A DNA stretch of 64,000 nucleotides from the NCBI GenBank assembly GCA_009773165.1, contig WOUZ01000004.1:62001-126000 (forward strand), in the 5' to 3' direction. Made by a program: the position numbers and the translations under genes. The stretch is from Bacteroidota bacterium (GTDB lineage: Bacteria > Bacteroidota > Bacteroidia > Bacteroidales > F082). Positions 18,305-26,974 of this stretch are shown here, in pieces; within the stretch, counting starts at the first letter, position 1, and every line of letters begins with the position of its first letter. A model generated the notes under the pieces. The model saw nothing but the letters and a program-made list of their open reading frames with translations, was not told the DNA's origin and did no database searches.

Positions 18305-19324
18305 TTATCTGAACATTTTTTTTACAGAAACGCCAGCTGCTATCCACTTTTCGCCTAAAACGGGAAACAGCAACATTTTCCATGTACGGCTGTCTTTCCA
18401 TCCATCGTGTATGATTTCTCTGGCAATCTTATTTCGAACACTTTTATCACCAGCATTTGAAACCAACCCATACATATAACGCAAATCCTCCCTGAATAAA
18501 GATCCATTTGCCTTAGGCAGATCGATACTTTCAACAACTTTTTCTGGTGGCGGCGGCGGAACAGGCTCCCCTCTCATGATAGGATCAGTGCCTGTCTTTC
18601 TGCGCTGTAATGAATATTCAACCAGTAAGTTCCTGAAATGTTGTATCTTATGTGCATGACGATGTGTTGCAGAACCCGGATGAATGCGCATATAATAATT
18701 ACAAACATTTAAGACTCCAATTTTATGTTTTTCTAGCAAACGCAGCCAAAGGTCATTATCCTCGGAAACAATAAATTCGGTTCGGTAACATCCGAGGTCC
18801 AATACATCTTGTTTTCTAAAACAGGCTGTACCATGAACAACCGGACTTGACCTATCAGTTGCGAAATCATCAAATGAAAGATCTTTTAATGGCTTTCCTT
18901 CAAAGAATTTATTGTTTGGAACTCTGTATTTGTGTGCAATAAAACCGTTCAAAGTCATGAATGCCTGCTGATTACATACCATTACATAGTCAGGATGAGA
19001 TTCAAGAAAATCAACCTGAATTTGCAAGCTGTCAGCTGTTGAGATATCATCAGCATCATGCCGGCGAACATATTTACCACGGGCAATTTTTAAACCGTTG
19101 TTAAGCGAACGTGCTACACCTTGATTTTCCTGAATGACAGATACAATACGTGGATCGCTGTATGAATTGATAATCTCTTGCGAATCGTCTTTAGAGCCAT
19201 CGTTAATAATGAGCAATTCAAAATCTTTAAATGTTTGATTTAAAATGCTTTCAATTGCCGGACGAAGGTAATCGCGCCCATTGTATACGGGCATTAATAC
19301 ACTCACAAATGGTTGCTTTTCCAT
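18305..19324 (-). CDS. GT2 glycosyltransferase
   Basis: A 339-residue family 2 enzyme: PFVSVLMPVYNGRDYLRPAIESIL, LLIINDGSKDDS and YVRRHDADDIS form the GT-A core with metal-binding DADD; VSEDNDLWLRLLEKHKIGVL provides the acceptor-side motif. A proline-rich linker, PPPPPEK, lies near residue 255 ahead of a small helical C-terminal region. ATG at 19324, 11 bases downstream of the Wzt gene. It is the first glycosyltransferase after the exporter, so it is probably on the same transcript. Confidence 0.86.
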   Translation of the reverse strand: MEKQPFVSVLMPVYNGRDYLRPAIESILNQTFKDFELLIINDGSKDDSQEIINSYSDPRIVSVIQENQGVARSLNNGLKIARGKYVRRHDADDISTADSLQIQVDFLESHPDYVMVCNQQAFMTLNGFIAHKYRVPNNKFFEGKPLKDLSFDDFATDRSSPVVHGTACFRKQDVLDLGCYRTEFIVSEDNDLWLRLLEKHKIGVLNVCNYYMRIHPGSATHRHAHKIQHFRNLLVEYSLQRRKTGTDPIMRGEPVPPPPPEKVVESIDLPKANGSLFREDLRYMYGLVSNAGDKSVRNKIAREIIHDGWKDSRTWKMLLFPVLGEKWIAAGVSVKKMFR

Positions 19325-19335
19325 AACAATTGGTT

Positions 19336-20592
19336 TTATTTTGCACTCCAGGAAGATTTTAATACTGATTTTGCGCGCTTATCGAAAGGAAAAGGTCTGC
19401 GAATATATAATTCGCCTTGCTTGATGGTGAAACGGATACAGTTTTCGATATAATCAAAAGTTCCGTATTTATTTCCCAACCATAAAGAAATGTAGTAGGT
19501 TCCGGGAGCAAAAGACATCTCTTTAATTTCCACGCTTAATCGTTTCTCTTCACCTTTTTGCAGGTTTTTTATTTCAAAGAGATCGTCAGCATTGGTAATA
19601 TGTCCGATAAATTCATTGGAATCATTACGAATATCAAGCGTAAAGTCAGTATAATCAGTTGTTTCTTTGGCAACAAATCCAGCATTGATTTTGAAATTTT
19701 CACCCAGAAAAACTTCATCGATGACTTTTCCCTGCATATTCGTCATTTCGTAGTTTTTGATTTCTACCAAACGTGTGCCACTGCGTTTGAGTTCATTTTC
19801 ATTGACAGAGGCTTTCTTATAGGCCGAAGTGATGTCATGAATTGGACCCTCCAGTACTAATGTGCCATTTTGAAGCAGAATTCCTTTTGTACACAATTGC
19901 TCCACTGCCGTAAGGTTATGGCTAACAAATAATACAGTACGACCGCTTTTCGACACAGACTGCATCTTTCCAATTGCTTTCTTTTGAAATTCAGCATCAC
20001 CAACTGCCAAAACTTCATCTACAATAAGTATCTCAGGTTCGAGATGGGCAGCAACAGCAAAAGCCAATCTTACATACATACCTGATGAATAACGTTTTAC
20101 CGGAGTATCGACGTATTTGCTAACACCAGAGAACTCTACTATTTCATCAAATTTAGATTTAATTTCTCTGTTGGTCATCCCAAGAATTGCTCCATTGAGA
20201 AAGATATTTTCCTTACCCGTAAGCTCCGGATGGAAACCTGTTCCTACCTCCAAAAGACTGGCTATACGGCCTTTCACTTTTATTTCACCAGTTGTTGGGG
20301 CTGTGACACGCGAAAGTAATTTGAGTAACGTCGATTTTCCAGCACCGTTTTTCCCTACAACTCCCAACACTTCGCCATCATTAAGCGAGAAATTGATGTC
20401 TCGTAAAGCCCATACATAATCTCCATCACGTACGTTGAGCTTATTGGAAACACCAACTTTTTTTGTTGGGTCCTCTTTGCCGCTAATCCTGGCGAAAAAA
20501 CGATTCAAGTCATGGCTTAGCGTTCCTGTTCCTACAACACCAAGTCTGTATTGCTTGGATACATTTTCGAATTTTATTACTACATCTGACAT
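19336..20592 (-). CDS. wzt: ABC polysaccharide exporter ATPase with C-terminal sugar-binding domain
   Basis: A 418-residue Wzt/TagH-type ATPase. Walker A is GVVGKNGAGKST (77-88), the signature YSSGM (168-172) and Walker B ILIVDE (188-193); LEVGTGFHPELTGKENIFLNG is characteristic of polysaccharide exporters. From about residue 270 a beta-rich Wzt C-terminal domain follows, with FKINAGFVAKETTDYT and FAPGTYYISLWL. In E. coli O9a this domain binds the modified end of the finished O-antigen before export. With the permease gene upstream it forms the inner-membrane exporter for undecaprenyl-linked chains. ATG at 20592. Confidence 0.92.
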   Translation of the reverse strand: MSDVVIKFENVSKQYRLGVVGTGTLSHDLNRFFARISGKEDPTKKVGVSNKLNVRDGDYVWALRDINFSLNDGEVLGVVGKNGAGKSTLLKLLSRVTAPTTGEIKVKGRIASLLEVGTGFHPELTGKENIFLNGAILGMTNREIKSKFDEIVEFSGVSKYVDTPVKRYSSGMYVRLAFAVAAHLEPEILIVDEVLAVGDAEFQKKAIGKMQSVSKSGRTVLFVSHNLTAVEQLCTKGILLQNGTLVLEGPIHDITSAYKKASVNENELKRSGTRLVEIKNYEMTNMQGKVIDEVFLGENFKINAGFVAKETTDYTDFTLDIRNDSNEFIGHITNADDLFEIKNLQKGEEKRLSVEIKEMSFAPGTYYISLWLGNKYGTFDYIENCIRFTIKQGELYIRRPFPFDKRAKSVLKSSWSAK

Positions 20593-20635
20593 TTTTGTCG
20601 GTTCTAAAGTGAATAAATTCAGTTACTTAACTAAA

Positions 20636-21499
20636 CTAGACGGTGTCCATAAATGTACGTTCTACCTTATTGAAAATTAGAATTCCCACTGCAAGCAAAA
20701 CAACAGTGAAAGCTAAACTATATAACAGACTCATATAATTTACTGTACCAACACCCAATAGAGCAGTTTTAAAAGTCTCAACGATTGGTGTCATTGGGTT
20801 TGCCATCACAAATGCCTTATATTTCTCAGGGATTTCTGACATGGGATAAATAACCGGAGTTGCATACATCCATAGGGTAACACCAAAGGTTACAAGATGC
20901 ACCAAATCACGGTATTTTGTTGTCAATGAGGATATTATGATTCCAAAACCAAGACCTAGTCCAGCAATGAGAAGGACAAGAAAAGGGATCAATAATACTT
21001 CAATGCCAGGCATTACATCAGTGCCCACAACGATAAAATAAATCAGGAAACCAAGCAGAAACACAAATTGAATGGCAAAACTTACCAGGTTTGAAATGAC
21101 GATAGAAATCGGCATTGCCAACCTGGGAAAATAAACTTTGCCAAAAATACTTGCGTTTTTGATGAATGTCTGAGAAGTATCATTTAAGCATGTTGAAAAG
21201 TAATTCCATCCAACTATGCCTGTCATATAAAACAGCACCTTTGGAATGCCATCTGTAGGAATTCCTGCGATATTACCAAAAACAACAACAAACATCAGTG
21301 TTGTTAGCAATGGCTGTATGATAAACCAAAGTGGACCTAGAATCGTTTGTTTGAATTTAGCCACGAAATCGCGCTTCACAAACATTGTAATTAGATCTCT
21401 GTATTGCCAAAGTTCCATGAGATTTACCTCAAAGAGACTTTTCTTTGGCCGCATGACCATGCTCCAGTTTTCTTGTTGACCGACAGTTTTTGTATTCAT
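20636..21499 (-). CDS. wzm: ABC polysaccharide exporter permease
   Basis: A 287-residue ABC-2 permease. After a cytoplasmic N-terminal stretch with YRDLITMFVKRDFVAKFKQTILGPLWFIIQPL, which is nearly diagnostic of Wzm/TagG/KpsM proteins, there are six membrane helices, and TKYRDLVHLVTFGVTLWMYATPVIYP lies in the last third. It pairs with the Wzt ATPase encoded 43 bases downstream. ATG at 21499. The pair moves whole glycan chains on their lipid carrier across the inner membrane. Confidence 0.92.
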   Translation of the reverse strand: MNTKTVGQQENWSMVMRPKKSLFEVNLMELWQYRDLITMFVKRDFVAKFKQTILGPLWFIIQPLLTTLMFVVVFGNIAGIPTDGIPKVLFYMTGIVGWNYFSTCLNDTSQTFIKNASIFGKVYFPRLAMPISIVISNLVSFAIQFVFLLGFLIYFIVVGTDVMPGIEVLLIPFLVLLIAGLGLGFGIIISSLTTKYRDLVHLVTFGVTLWMYATPVIYPMSEIPEKYKAFVMANPMTPIVETFKTALLGVGTVNYMSLLYSLAFTVVLLAVGILIFNKVERTFMDTV

Positions 21500-21526
21500 T
21501 ATTTGAACATCTTTTTGTTAAATGAA

Positions 21527-22495
21527 TCAGGCGTACTTTTGAAGAAAATCTTCATAAGCATTAAGAATGCCATCCCGTAGCGAGATGGTAGGTTCAAAAC
21601 CAATTGACAGCAAAAGGCTTACATCAAGCAGCTTACGTGGTGTTCCATCAGGCTTACTGGTATCAAATACCAATTCGCCTTCAAAACCTACAATTTCTTT
21701 AACGATTGTAGCAAGGTCTTTAATGGAAATATCTTTACCCCAGCCAATGTTAACAAACTGGTTTTCATTGTAATTTTCCATTAAAAACACACAAGCAGCC
21801 GCAAGATCATCAACATGCATAAACTCACGAAGTGGTGATCCTGTACCCCAAATAGTTACATTAGGATCGTTGCTGATTTTTGCTTCATGAAATTTTCGAA
21901 TTAAGGCCGGTAGAACGTGTGAATTTTGAAGGTCGTAGTTGTCTTCAGGACCATAAAGATTGGTTGGCATAGCAGCTATAAAATTCGTTCCATATTGAAG
22001 ATTATAGTTCTCACACATTTTCAACCCAGCAATTTTAGCTATCGCATAGGGTTCGTTGGTGTACTCAAGTGTATCGGTGAGCAGGTATGACTCTTTTATT
22101 GGTTGCGGGGCCATTTTTGGATAGATACATGAACTTCCAAGGAAAAGCAATTTTTTCACCCCTGCAACATAGGCCTGATGAATGATATTGTTTTGAATAA
22201 CAAGATTCTCATAAAGAAACTGAGCTCTGTAAAGGTTATTAGCAACTATACCACCCACTTTGGCTGCTGCATCAAAAACATAATCCGGCTTTTGTTCTTC
22301 AAAAAAGGCAGCTACCTGTTTGGAGTCCATTAGGTCAACCGGGAAAAATTGTACCTCCGGTCGATTCAACGATGGCTTACGATTTCTATAAGTTCCAATA
22401 ATATTCGTAAATCCTTGATTGATAAGGGATCGAATAATTGCACTGCCCACCATGCCTGTGGATCCGGCAACAAATATTTTGTCATTTTTATTCAT
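21527..22495 (-). CDS. fcl: GDP-L-fucose synthase
   Basis: A 322-residue short-chain dehydrogenase/reductase. It has a GSTGMVG NADP-binding loop (11-17), LGSSCIYPK (119-127) with the catalytic Ser, and Y150-x3-K154 in EPYAIAK. The following [14 protein letters not shown] and [19 protein letters not shown] match GDP-L-fucose synthase (WcaG/Fcl), the epimerase-reductase that turns GDP-4-keto-6-deoxymannose into GDP-L-fucose. The ATG at 22495 overlaps the end of gmd by 8 bases, and the two together form the complete branch from GDP-mannose. A more distal GTG at 22519 is unlikely. Confidence 0.94.
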   Translation of the reverse strand: MNKNDKIFVAGSTGMVGSAIIRSLINQGFTNIIGTYRNRKPSLNRPEVQFFPVDLMDSKQVAAFFEEQKPDYVFDAAAKVGGIVANNLYRAQFLYENLVIQNNIIHQAYVAGVKKLLFLGSSCIYPKMAPQPIKESYLLTDTLEYTNEPYAIAKIAGLKMCENYNLQYGTNFIAAMPTNLYGPEDNYDLQNSHVLPALIRKFHEAKISNDPNVTIWGTGSPLREFMHVDDLAAACVFLMENYNENQFVNIGWGKDISIKDLATIVKEIVGFEGELVFDTSKPDGTPRKLLDVSLLLSIGFEPTISLRDGILNAYEDFLQKYA

Positions 22496-23603
22496 AGTAA
22501 TTCTTGATTTCAAATCCACCGTCTTTAAGGTATTTGTCCTTTTGCATCAACTTCACATCGGATTGCATCATATCATGAACAAGAGCTTTTAAATCGTACT
22601 CAGGGTACCATCCAAGTTTAGTATTTGCTTTTGTTGGATCGCCTATAAGAAGTTCAACCTCAGTTGGCCTGAAATACCTAGGATCTATACTGACTACGAT
22701 AGTTCCAGGCTCAACAAAAAATTCTTTGTGATGACATTTCACTACAACACCAACTTCGTTTACTCCTTCGCCCTGGAAATCAATTTCGATCCCGACCTCA
22801 TTAAAGGCCATTCGAACAAACTCCCTAACTTCAGTAGTAACTCCTGTCGCAATTACATAATCGTCAGGAGTATCCTGCTGCAGAATGAGGTACATGGCTT
22901 TTATATAATCTTTTGCATGTCCCCAGTCTCTGCGGGCAGACAAATTTCCAAGGTGCAATGATTTCTCCATTCCTAGCGCTATTTTAGCAACAGCACGTGT
23001 GATTTTGCGCGTTACGAATGTTTCTCCACGAACAGGCGATTCGTGGTTAAAAAGAATCCCATTACAAGCATACATATTATATGCTTCACGGTAGTTGACC
23101 ATAATCCAGTAAGCATAGAGTTTTGCAACGGCATAAGGAGAGCGTGGATAAAAAGGAGTTTTCTCCGATTGAGGAACCTCTTGCACTAAACCATAAAGTT
23201 CAGAAGTTGAAGCCTGATAAATACGTGTTTTATCAGTCATTTTAAGCAGTCTAACAGCTTCCAACAAACGTAAAGCTCCTAATGCATCAGCGTTTCCTGT
23301 ATATTCTGCTGTGTCAAAACTCACTTTAACATGCGACATTGCTGCAAGATTATAAATTTCGTCTGGCTGTGTTTCCTGAACAATACGAATCAAATTAGTA
23401 GAATCAGTCATGTCGCCATAGTGCAGGGTGAAGTTTTTTGCATCAAGAAAAGGATCCTGATACAAATGATCAATACGATCGGTATTAAACATAGAAGCCC
23501 TGCGTTTGATACCATGTACGGTATAACCTTTCTTTAAAAGATACTCTGACAAGTAAGCGCCATCCTGGCCTGTTACACCTGTAATTAATGCTACTTTACT
23601 CAT
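22488..23603 (-). CDS. gmd: GDP-mannose 4,6-dehydratase
   Basis: A 371-residue SDR enzyme. The [11 protein letters not shown] loop (8-18) binds NADP; the catalytic set is Thr133 and Glu135 in STSELYG with Tyr157-x3-Lys161 in [12 protein letters not shown]. The stretch [22 protein letters not shown] is strongly conserved in Gmd. It makes GDP-4-keto-6-deoxy-D-mannose from GDP-mannose, the first step toward GDP-fucose, GDP-rhamnose or GDP-perosamine; the overlapping fcl gene points to fucose. ATG at 23603, 15 bases past the Wzc-like stop. Confidence 0.95.
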   Translation of the reverse strand: MSKVALITGVTGQDGAYLSEYLLKKGYTVHGIKRRASMFNTDRIDHLYQDPFLDAKNFTLHYGDMTDSTNLIRIVQETQPDEIYNLAAMSHVKVSFDTAEYTGNADALGALRLLEAVRLLKMTDKTRIYQASTSELYGLVQEVPQSEKTPFYPRSPYAVAKLYAYWIMVNYREAYNMYACNGILFNHESPVRGETFVTRKITRAVAKIALGMEKSLHLGNLSARRDWGHAKDYIKAMYLILQQDTPDDYVIATGVTTEVREFVRMAFNEVGIEIDFQGEGVNEVGVVVKCHHKEFFVEPGTIVVSIDPRYFRPTEVELLIGDPTKANTKLGWYPEYDLKALVHDMMQSDVKLMQKDKYLKDGGFEIKNYYE

Positions 23604-23618
23604 AATAATTTTCTTGTT

Positions 23619-25991
23619 TTATAATTTTCTTAAGAGATCAATGAATATTCGTCTGGCTCTAAGTAACCAGTTTATAAGGAAAAAGCGTTTTGGAGCTTCT
23701 TCGCCATAAACGGCTATATTTCTGTCTTTTACTTTAATATTTGCATCATTATAAATGATATGTATATTTTTTAGTTGATTACTTTCTGCATCTTTTAGAG
23801 CAGAAACAAGTTCTTTTTTACGTGTGAAATTATGGCGTACGACAAAAGCTGTTGCGTCGCTGTATTTATTTAGCAGAAATGCATCACCAAACAACCCAAT
23901 TGGTGGCGTATCCATCACTATATAGTCGTATTTCTTGCGTAATTCATTGAACATTTGTTGTGTTCGCTGCGACTCAATTAACTCATCCGGATTTGGAGGA
24001 ATGGGTCCGCTAAGCAATATGTCAAGATTCTTGGTAGATGTTTTCTGAATGACCTGATCGGCCGGTAATTGATGAATCAAACATGGAGTTATTCCAAGGT
24101 TCTCATCGAGATTAAGTTCTTTAGCCAAATTCGGACGACGCATATCAAAGCCAACAAGAATTGTTCGCTTTCCTGTAAGCGCATAAACTGAAGCGAGGTT
24201 AAGTGCAAAGAAGGTTTTTCCTTCTTCAATAACTGAAGAAGTTACCATTATAACCTGTTCACCTTGTGAAGGTTGAAGATTGATTTTGATGCGTATAATC
24301 CTGAAAAGTTCCGTAAAATAACTTCCGGGAGCTTTTAATACTGCATCAAAATTCCTTGAAGGATTTGTTGAAATGCTGCCGGCGATTGGATGATCTGTAT
24401 TAGCAATAATATCTTCAATAGCCATTACCCTGTTGTTGAGCACTACAATAAGGAACAGGAAGATTGAGGGTATCAAAATAGCCCAGATTATAGCATTGAT
24501 AAATGCTGCTTTTGGACTTGCTGAAACATTTGAAATACCTGTATCACCAGCAAAATCAACTACTTCATGATCAGGACTGTTGGCTGCACGCTGTATTTCA
24601 ACATCAGATTTACGTTTGAGTAAAAAATCGTATAGATTGTTTATAATCTTGTATTGACGCTCAATTGCAAGATATTCACGTTCGATTGTTGGCAACACCT
24701 GAAATTCTTCGTTGAGTTTAAACATCCTTTCTTCCGTATCGAGCAATTTTTTTTCAGTTGTCTCAATCGTACTGCGCATACTTTCGATTAGATTGTCTTT
24801 CATATTTTTTATGTCGGCTTCCAATATCTGAATATAAGGATTCTCTTTGGTAGAATTGGAAAGCAAGGCGTCTTTTTCGAGTATTCTTAATGACAATTTT
24901 CCTACCAACGCGTTGAACATCGGCAAGTTAACTCCCATTGAGGAAGGCATTACAATGTCGTCGTAGTTATCTCTGGTTTTTACATAATCGTAGAGGTACC
25001 GGTAATACTGCAAATCGATACGTAAATTCTTGGCATCCTTCGATTCCGAATCCAGGTTTTTAAGCAAGGAGCCAATTTTTTCCTGAATAAGCATAAACTG
25101 ATACTTTTGTCTGAAAGCTTCCAATTCACTTTCAGTACGTTTCAAATCTTCGCCAACTTCAATCAATTGTTTTTCAACAAAAAGGATGGTGTTGGTAAGA
25201 ATCTGATTCTTCTTTTCGAGGTTTGTGAGCAGGAACTCAGCAGTCAACTGATTGAGGTAATCCTTTTCCTTTGCTTTGTTAGCGCCTTTCGTTGCAACAA
25301 CGATCATCGAAGTACCACGTTCAACATAAACGCTTGTTTTGTTCATGTACTGATTTGTCAAACCATTGATGTCATTAATTGTAAAAGCATAACGACGGTT
25401 TACCTGTTTTTTTTGGTCAGTTTCCGGTTTCCATGTGATCCAGAATTTGTAATTACCTGATTGAACTGTGTCGCCAATCATATGGCGTTGAGGCACTTTA
25501 AACTGGGTAGCTATTTCGGAAGAAAGTTCAAATTCTACCTCTGATAAAAACTTCACTTTTATAGTCTTGTACCGTGGTTGAGTATGGTCATTATCAAAGC
25601 TTACAAGAAATGGGGCATCTTTATAAATTTCAATATCAATATATTCTCCTGATTCGTAGTAAGTTACGATGAAGTCAAGTTTCTCAACGATGCGCTTTAT
25701 CTGAGCAAAAGATTTCAACAAAGCAATCTGGTTGTCAATCAGTTTTGAATTAAGAAATGTTGGAGAAGAAGAAATAACACCTCGTTCCTGAAGCACAGAG
25801 GTATTGCTCTTATCTTCAATAAGAACAGTTGTTTTGAGGCTATACATCGGAATGATGTATTTGTTTTTATTTTGGGCAAATAAAAATGCTATTGCTAATG
25901 CAATTCCAAAAATATACCAGTTCTGCGCATATTTGCGTAGAATTCGCCCAACATCCAGACCTTGCTTTACGGAATTTACTGTCTTACCCAT
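23619..25991 (-). CDS. Wzc-like polysaccharide co-polymerase with tyrosine-kinase-type ATPase domain
   Basis: A 790-residue inner-membrane protein of the PCP-2a type. TM1 is near 30-45, a long periplasmic region with coiled coil covers about 50-500 and includes the Wzz domain, and TM2 is near 505-530 (IIWAILIPSIFLFLIVVL). The cytoplasmic BY-kinase-like domain has SSVIEEGKTFFALNLA (Walker A Lys592), LVGFDMRRP (Walker A') and DYIVMDTPP (Walker B). It would govern chain length and gate export together with the Wza-like protein just upstream. The tyrosine cluster normally found at the C-terminal tail is absent; only two Tyr lie in the last 60 residues. It is therefore uncertain whether it autophosphorylates in the standard way. 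ATG at 25991. Confidence 0.9.
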   Translation of the reverse strand: MGKTVNSVKQGLDVGRILRKYAQNWYIFGIALAIAFLFAQNKNKYIIPMYSLKTTVLIEDKSNTSVLQERGVISSSPTFLNSKLIDNQIALLKSFAQIKRIVEKLDFIVTYYESGEYIDIEIYKDAPFLVSFDNDHTQPRYKTIKVKFLSEVEFELSSEIATQFKVPQRHMIGDTVQSGNYKFWITWKPETDQKKQVNRRYAFTINDINGLTNQYMNKTSVYVERGTSMIVVATKGANKAKEKDYLNQLTAEFLLTNLEKKNQILTNTILFVEKQLIEVGEDLKRTESELEAFRQKYQFMLIQEKIGSLLKNLDSESKDAKNLRIDLQYYRYLYDYVKTRDNYDDIVMPSSMGVNLPMFNALVGKLSLRILEKDALLSNSTKENPYIQILEADIKNMKDNLIESMRSTIETTEKKLLDTEERMFKLNEEFQVLPTIEREYLAIERQYKIINNLYDFLLKRKSDVEIQRAANSPDHEVVDFAGDTGISNVSASPKAAFINAIIWAILIPSIFLFLIVVLNNRVMAIEDIIANTDHPIAGSISTNPSRNFDAVLKAPGSYFTELFRIIRIKINLQPSQGEQVIMVTSSVIEEGKTFFALNLASVYALTGKRTILVGFDMRRPNLAKELNLDENLGITPCLIHQLPADQVIQKTSTKNLDILLSGPIPPNPDELIESQRTQQMFNELRKKYDYIVMDTPPIGLFGDAFLLNKYSDATAFVVRHNFTRKKELVSALKDAESNQLKNIHIIYNDANIKVKDRNIAVYGEEAPKRFFLINWLLRARRIFIDLLRKL

Positions 25992-25992
25992 A

Positions 25993-26820
25993 TCAGTTGT
26001 TTAAAGCACCAAACTGCTGAATTAATAGAATCACTGTTATACTGGTGGTTAGCAACGTAGTGAACAATGTGAGAGAAAAAGTTGGTGTTATACCTATTGA
26101 TTTTGCCCGCATCGGTTCCACATAAATTACATCGTTGGGAAAAACATAAAACATGTTTTCGCCAATGAGCTTTCCACTAGTTACGTCGACAAGATAAACT
26201 TTACGCACACCATTTACTGATCTGAATACTTTAACTTCCTGTCTTCGAGCGTACTCAGTTAGTCCTCCTGCAAGTGTCAATGCTTCGTAGATGGTGATTT
26301 TATTTTTTGTCATGTTGTAAATACCTTCTTTACGTACCTCTCCCAAAACATTCACATAATTGTTGATAAGCTTTAATTCCACCCTAATACGCTCACCCAG
26401 AATGATTTTTGCTGCTTCTTTTACTCTTTGCTGTGCCTCTCTGACAGTGCAACTCCCTACCGAAATTTTTCCAAGATAAGGAAAGTCAACATATCCTTCA
26501 TCATCAACATAATACCCAATAAGTGCCTGATTACTTTCATTCAGAAAGTTAATACCTCCCATTGGTTCCATGAAAATTGAAAGTTCCTTTTCGATTGTTG
26601 AGACTGCAATATACAGGTAATCATTAGGTTGTATAACGTAAGCCTTTAAAATAGTGTCTTCTGAAACAAAATTGTTTGCATAACTGGAGTCATTGATCTG
26701 ATCATATTGCATCAACAGAATTTTCTTCTGAGGAATACATGATACCAGAAGGAAAAGGTAGATGGTAAAAATACTTACCCTTTTAAACATTTCGGGACGC
26801 AACATAAGGCTCCTTTTCAT
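25993..26820 (-). CDS. Wza-like outer-membrane polysaccharide export lipoprotein
   Basis: A 275-residue lipoprotein with a signal sequence ending YLFLLVSC (Cys28). It has a polysaccharide export (Poly_export) domain around 70-165, with VIQPNDYLYIAVST and VDDEGYVDFPYLGKISVGSCTVREAQQRV, then one SLBB segment (VNVLGEVRKEGIYNMTKNKITIYEALTLAGG). Unusually for Wza, a hydrophobic helix follows at the end (FTTLLTTSITVILLIQQF), a layout common in Bacteroidota homologues. It would form the outer-membrane channel for the glycan. ATG at 26820 is chosen; an upstream TTG at 26844 overlaps a likely promoter box. The stop lies one base before the Wzc-like start. Confidence 0.9.
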   Translation of the reverse strand: MKRSLMLRPEMFKRVSIFTIYLFLLVSCIPQKKILLMQYDQINDSSYANNFVSEDTILKAYVIQPNDYLYIAVSTIEKELSIFMEPMGGINFLNESNQALIGYYVDDEGYVDFPYLGKISVGSCTVREAQQRVKEAAKIILGERIRVELKLINNYVNVLGEVRKEGIYNMTKNKITIYEALTLAGGLTEYARRQEVKVFRSVNGVRKVYLVDVTSGKLIGENMFYVFPNDVIYVEPMRAKSIGITPTFSLTLFTTLLTTSITVILLIQQFGALNN

Positions 26821-26841
26821 AATTGGTGCTTTTGTATGTAA

Positions 26842-26849
26842 CAAATATA
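26842..26849 (-). promoter_or_regulatory. Candidate -7 box (TATATTTG) for the export operon
   Basis: The minus strand reads TATATTTG, an exact TAnnTTTG match, about 20 bases before the Wza-like ATG. A -33 TTG at 19-20 bases is lacking; the nearest lies about 29 bases upstream beyond an A-rich run at 26880-26897. The 154-base gap ahead of the Wza-like gene is the longest in the cluster after the first gene, making a promoter here reasonable. Confidence 0.4.
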
Positions 26850-26974
26850 TGGCTAAAAATGTCTTTTATAACTTCTGTCAAAAAAAAAGAAAAAAAATAT
26901 CAATAATTCGTTGTTTTCCTTCACAAACATTCGTTTCAAGAACTAAAAACAAACCTTTCAAATGCCAATAAAAC

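Noticed and set aside
26879-26898. A-run ahead of the Wza-like gene as a slippage or phase-variation tract
   Set aside because: The run is interrupted by a G, lies outside the coding region and beyond the likely -7 box, and no inverted repeats flank it.
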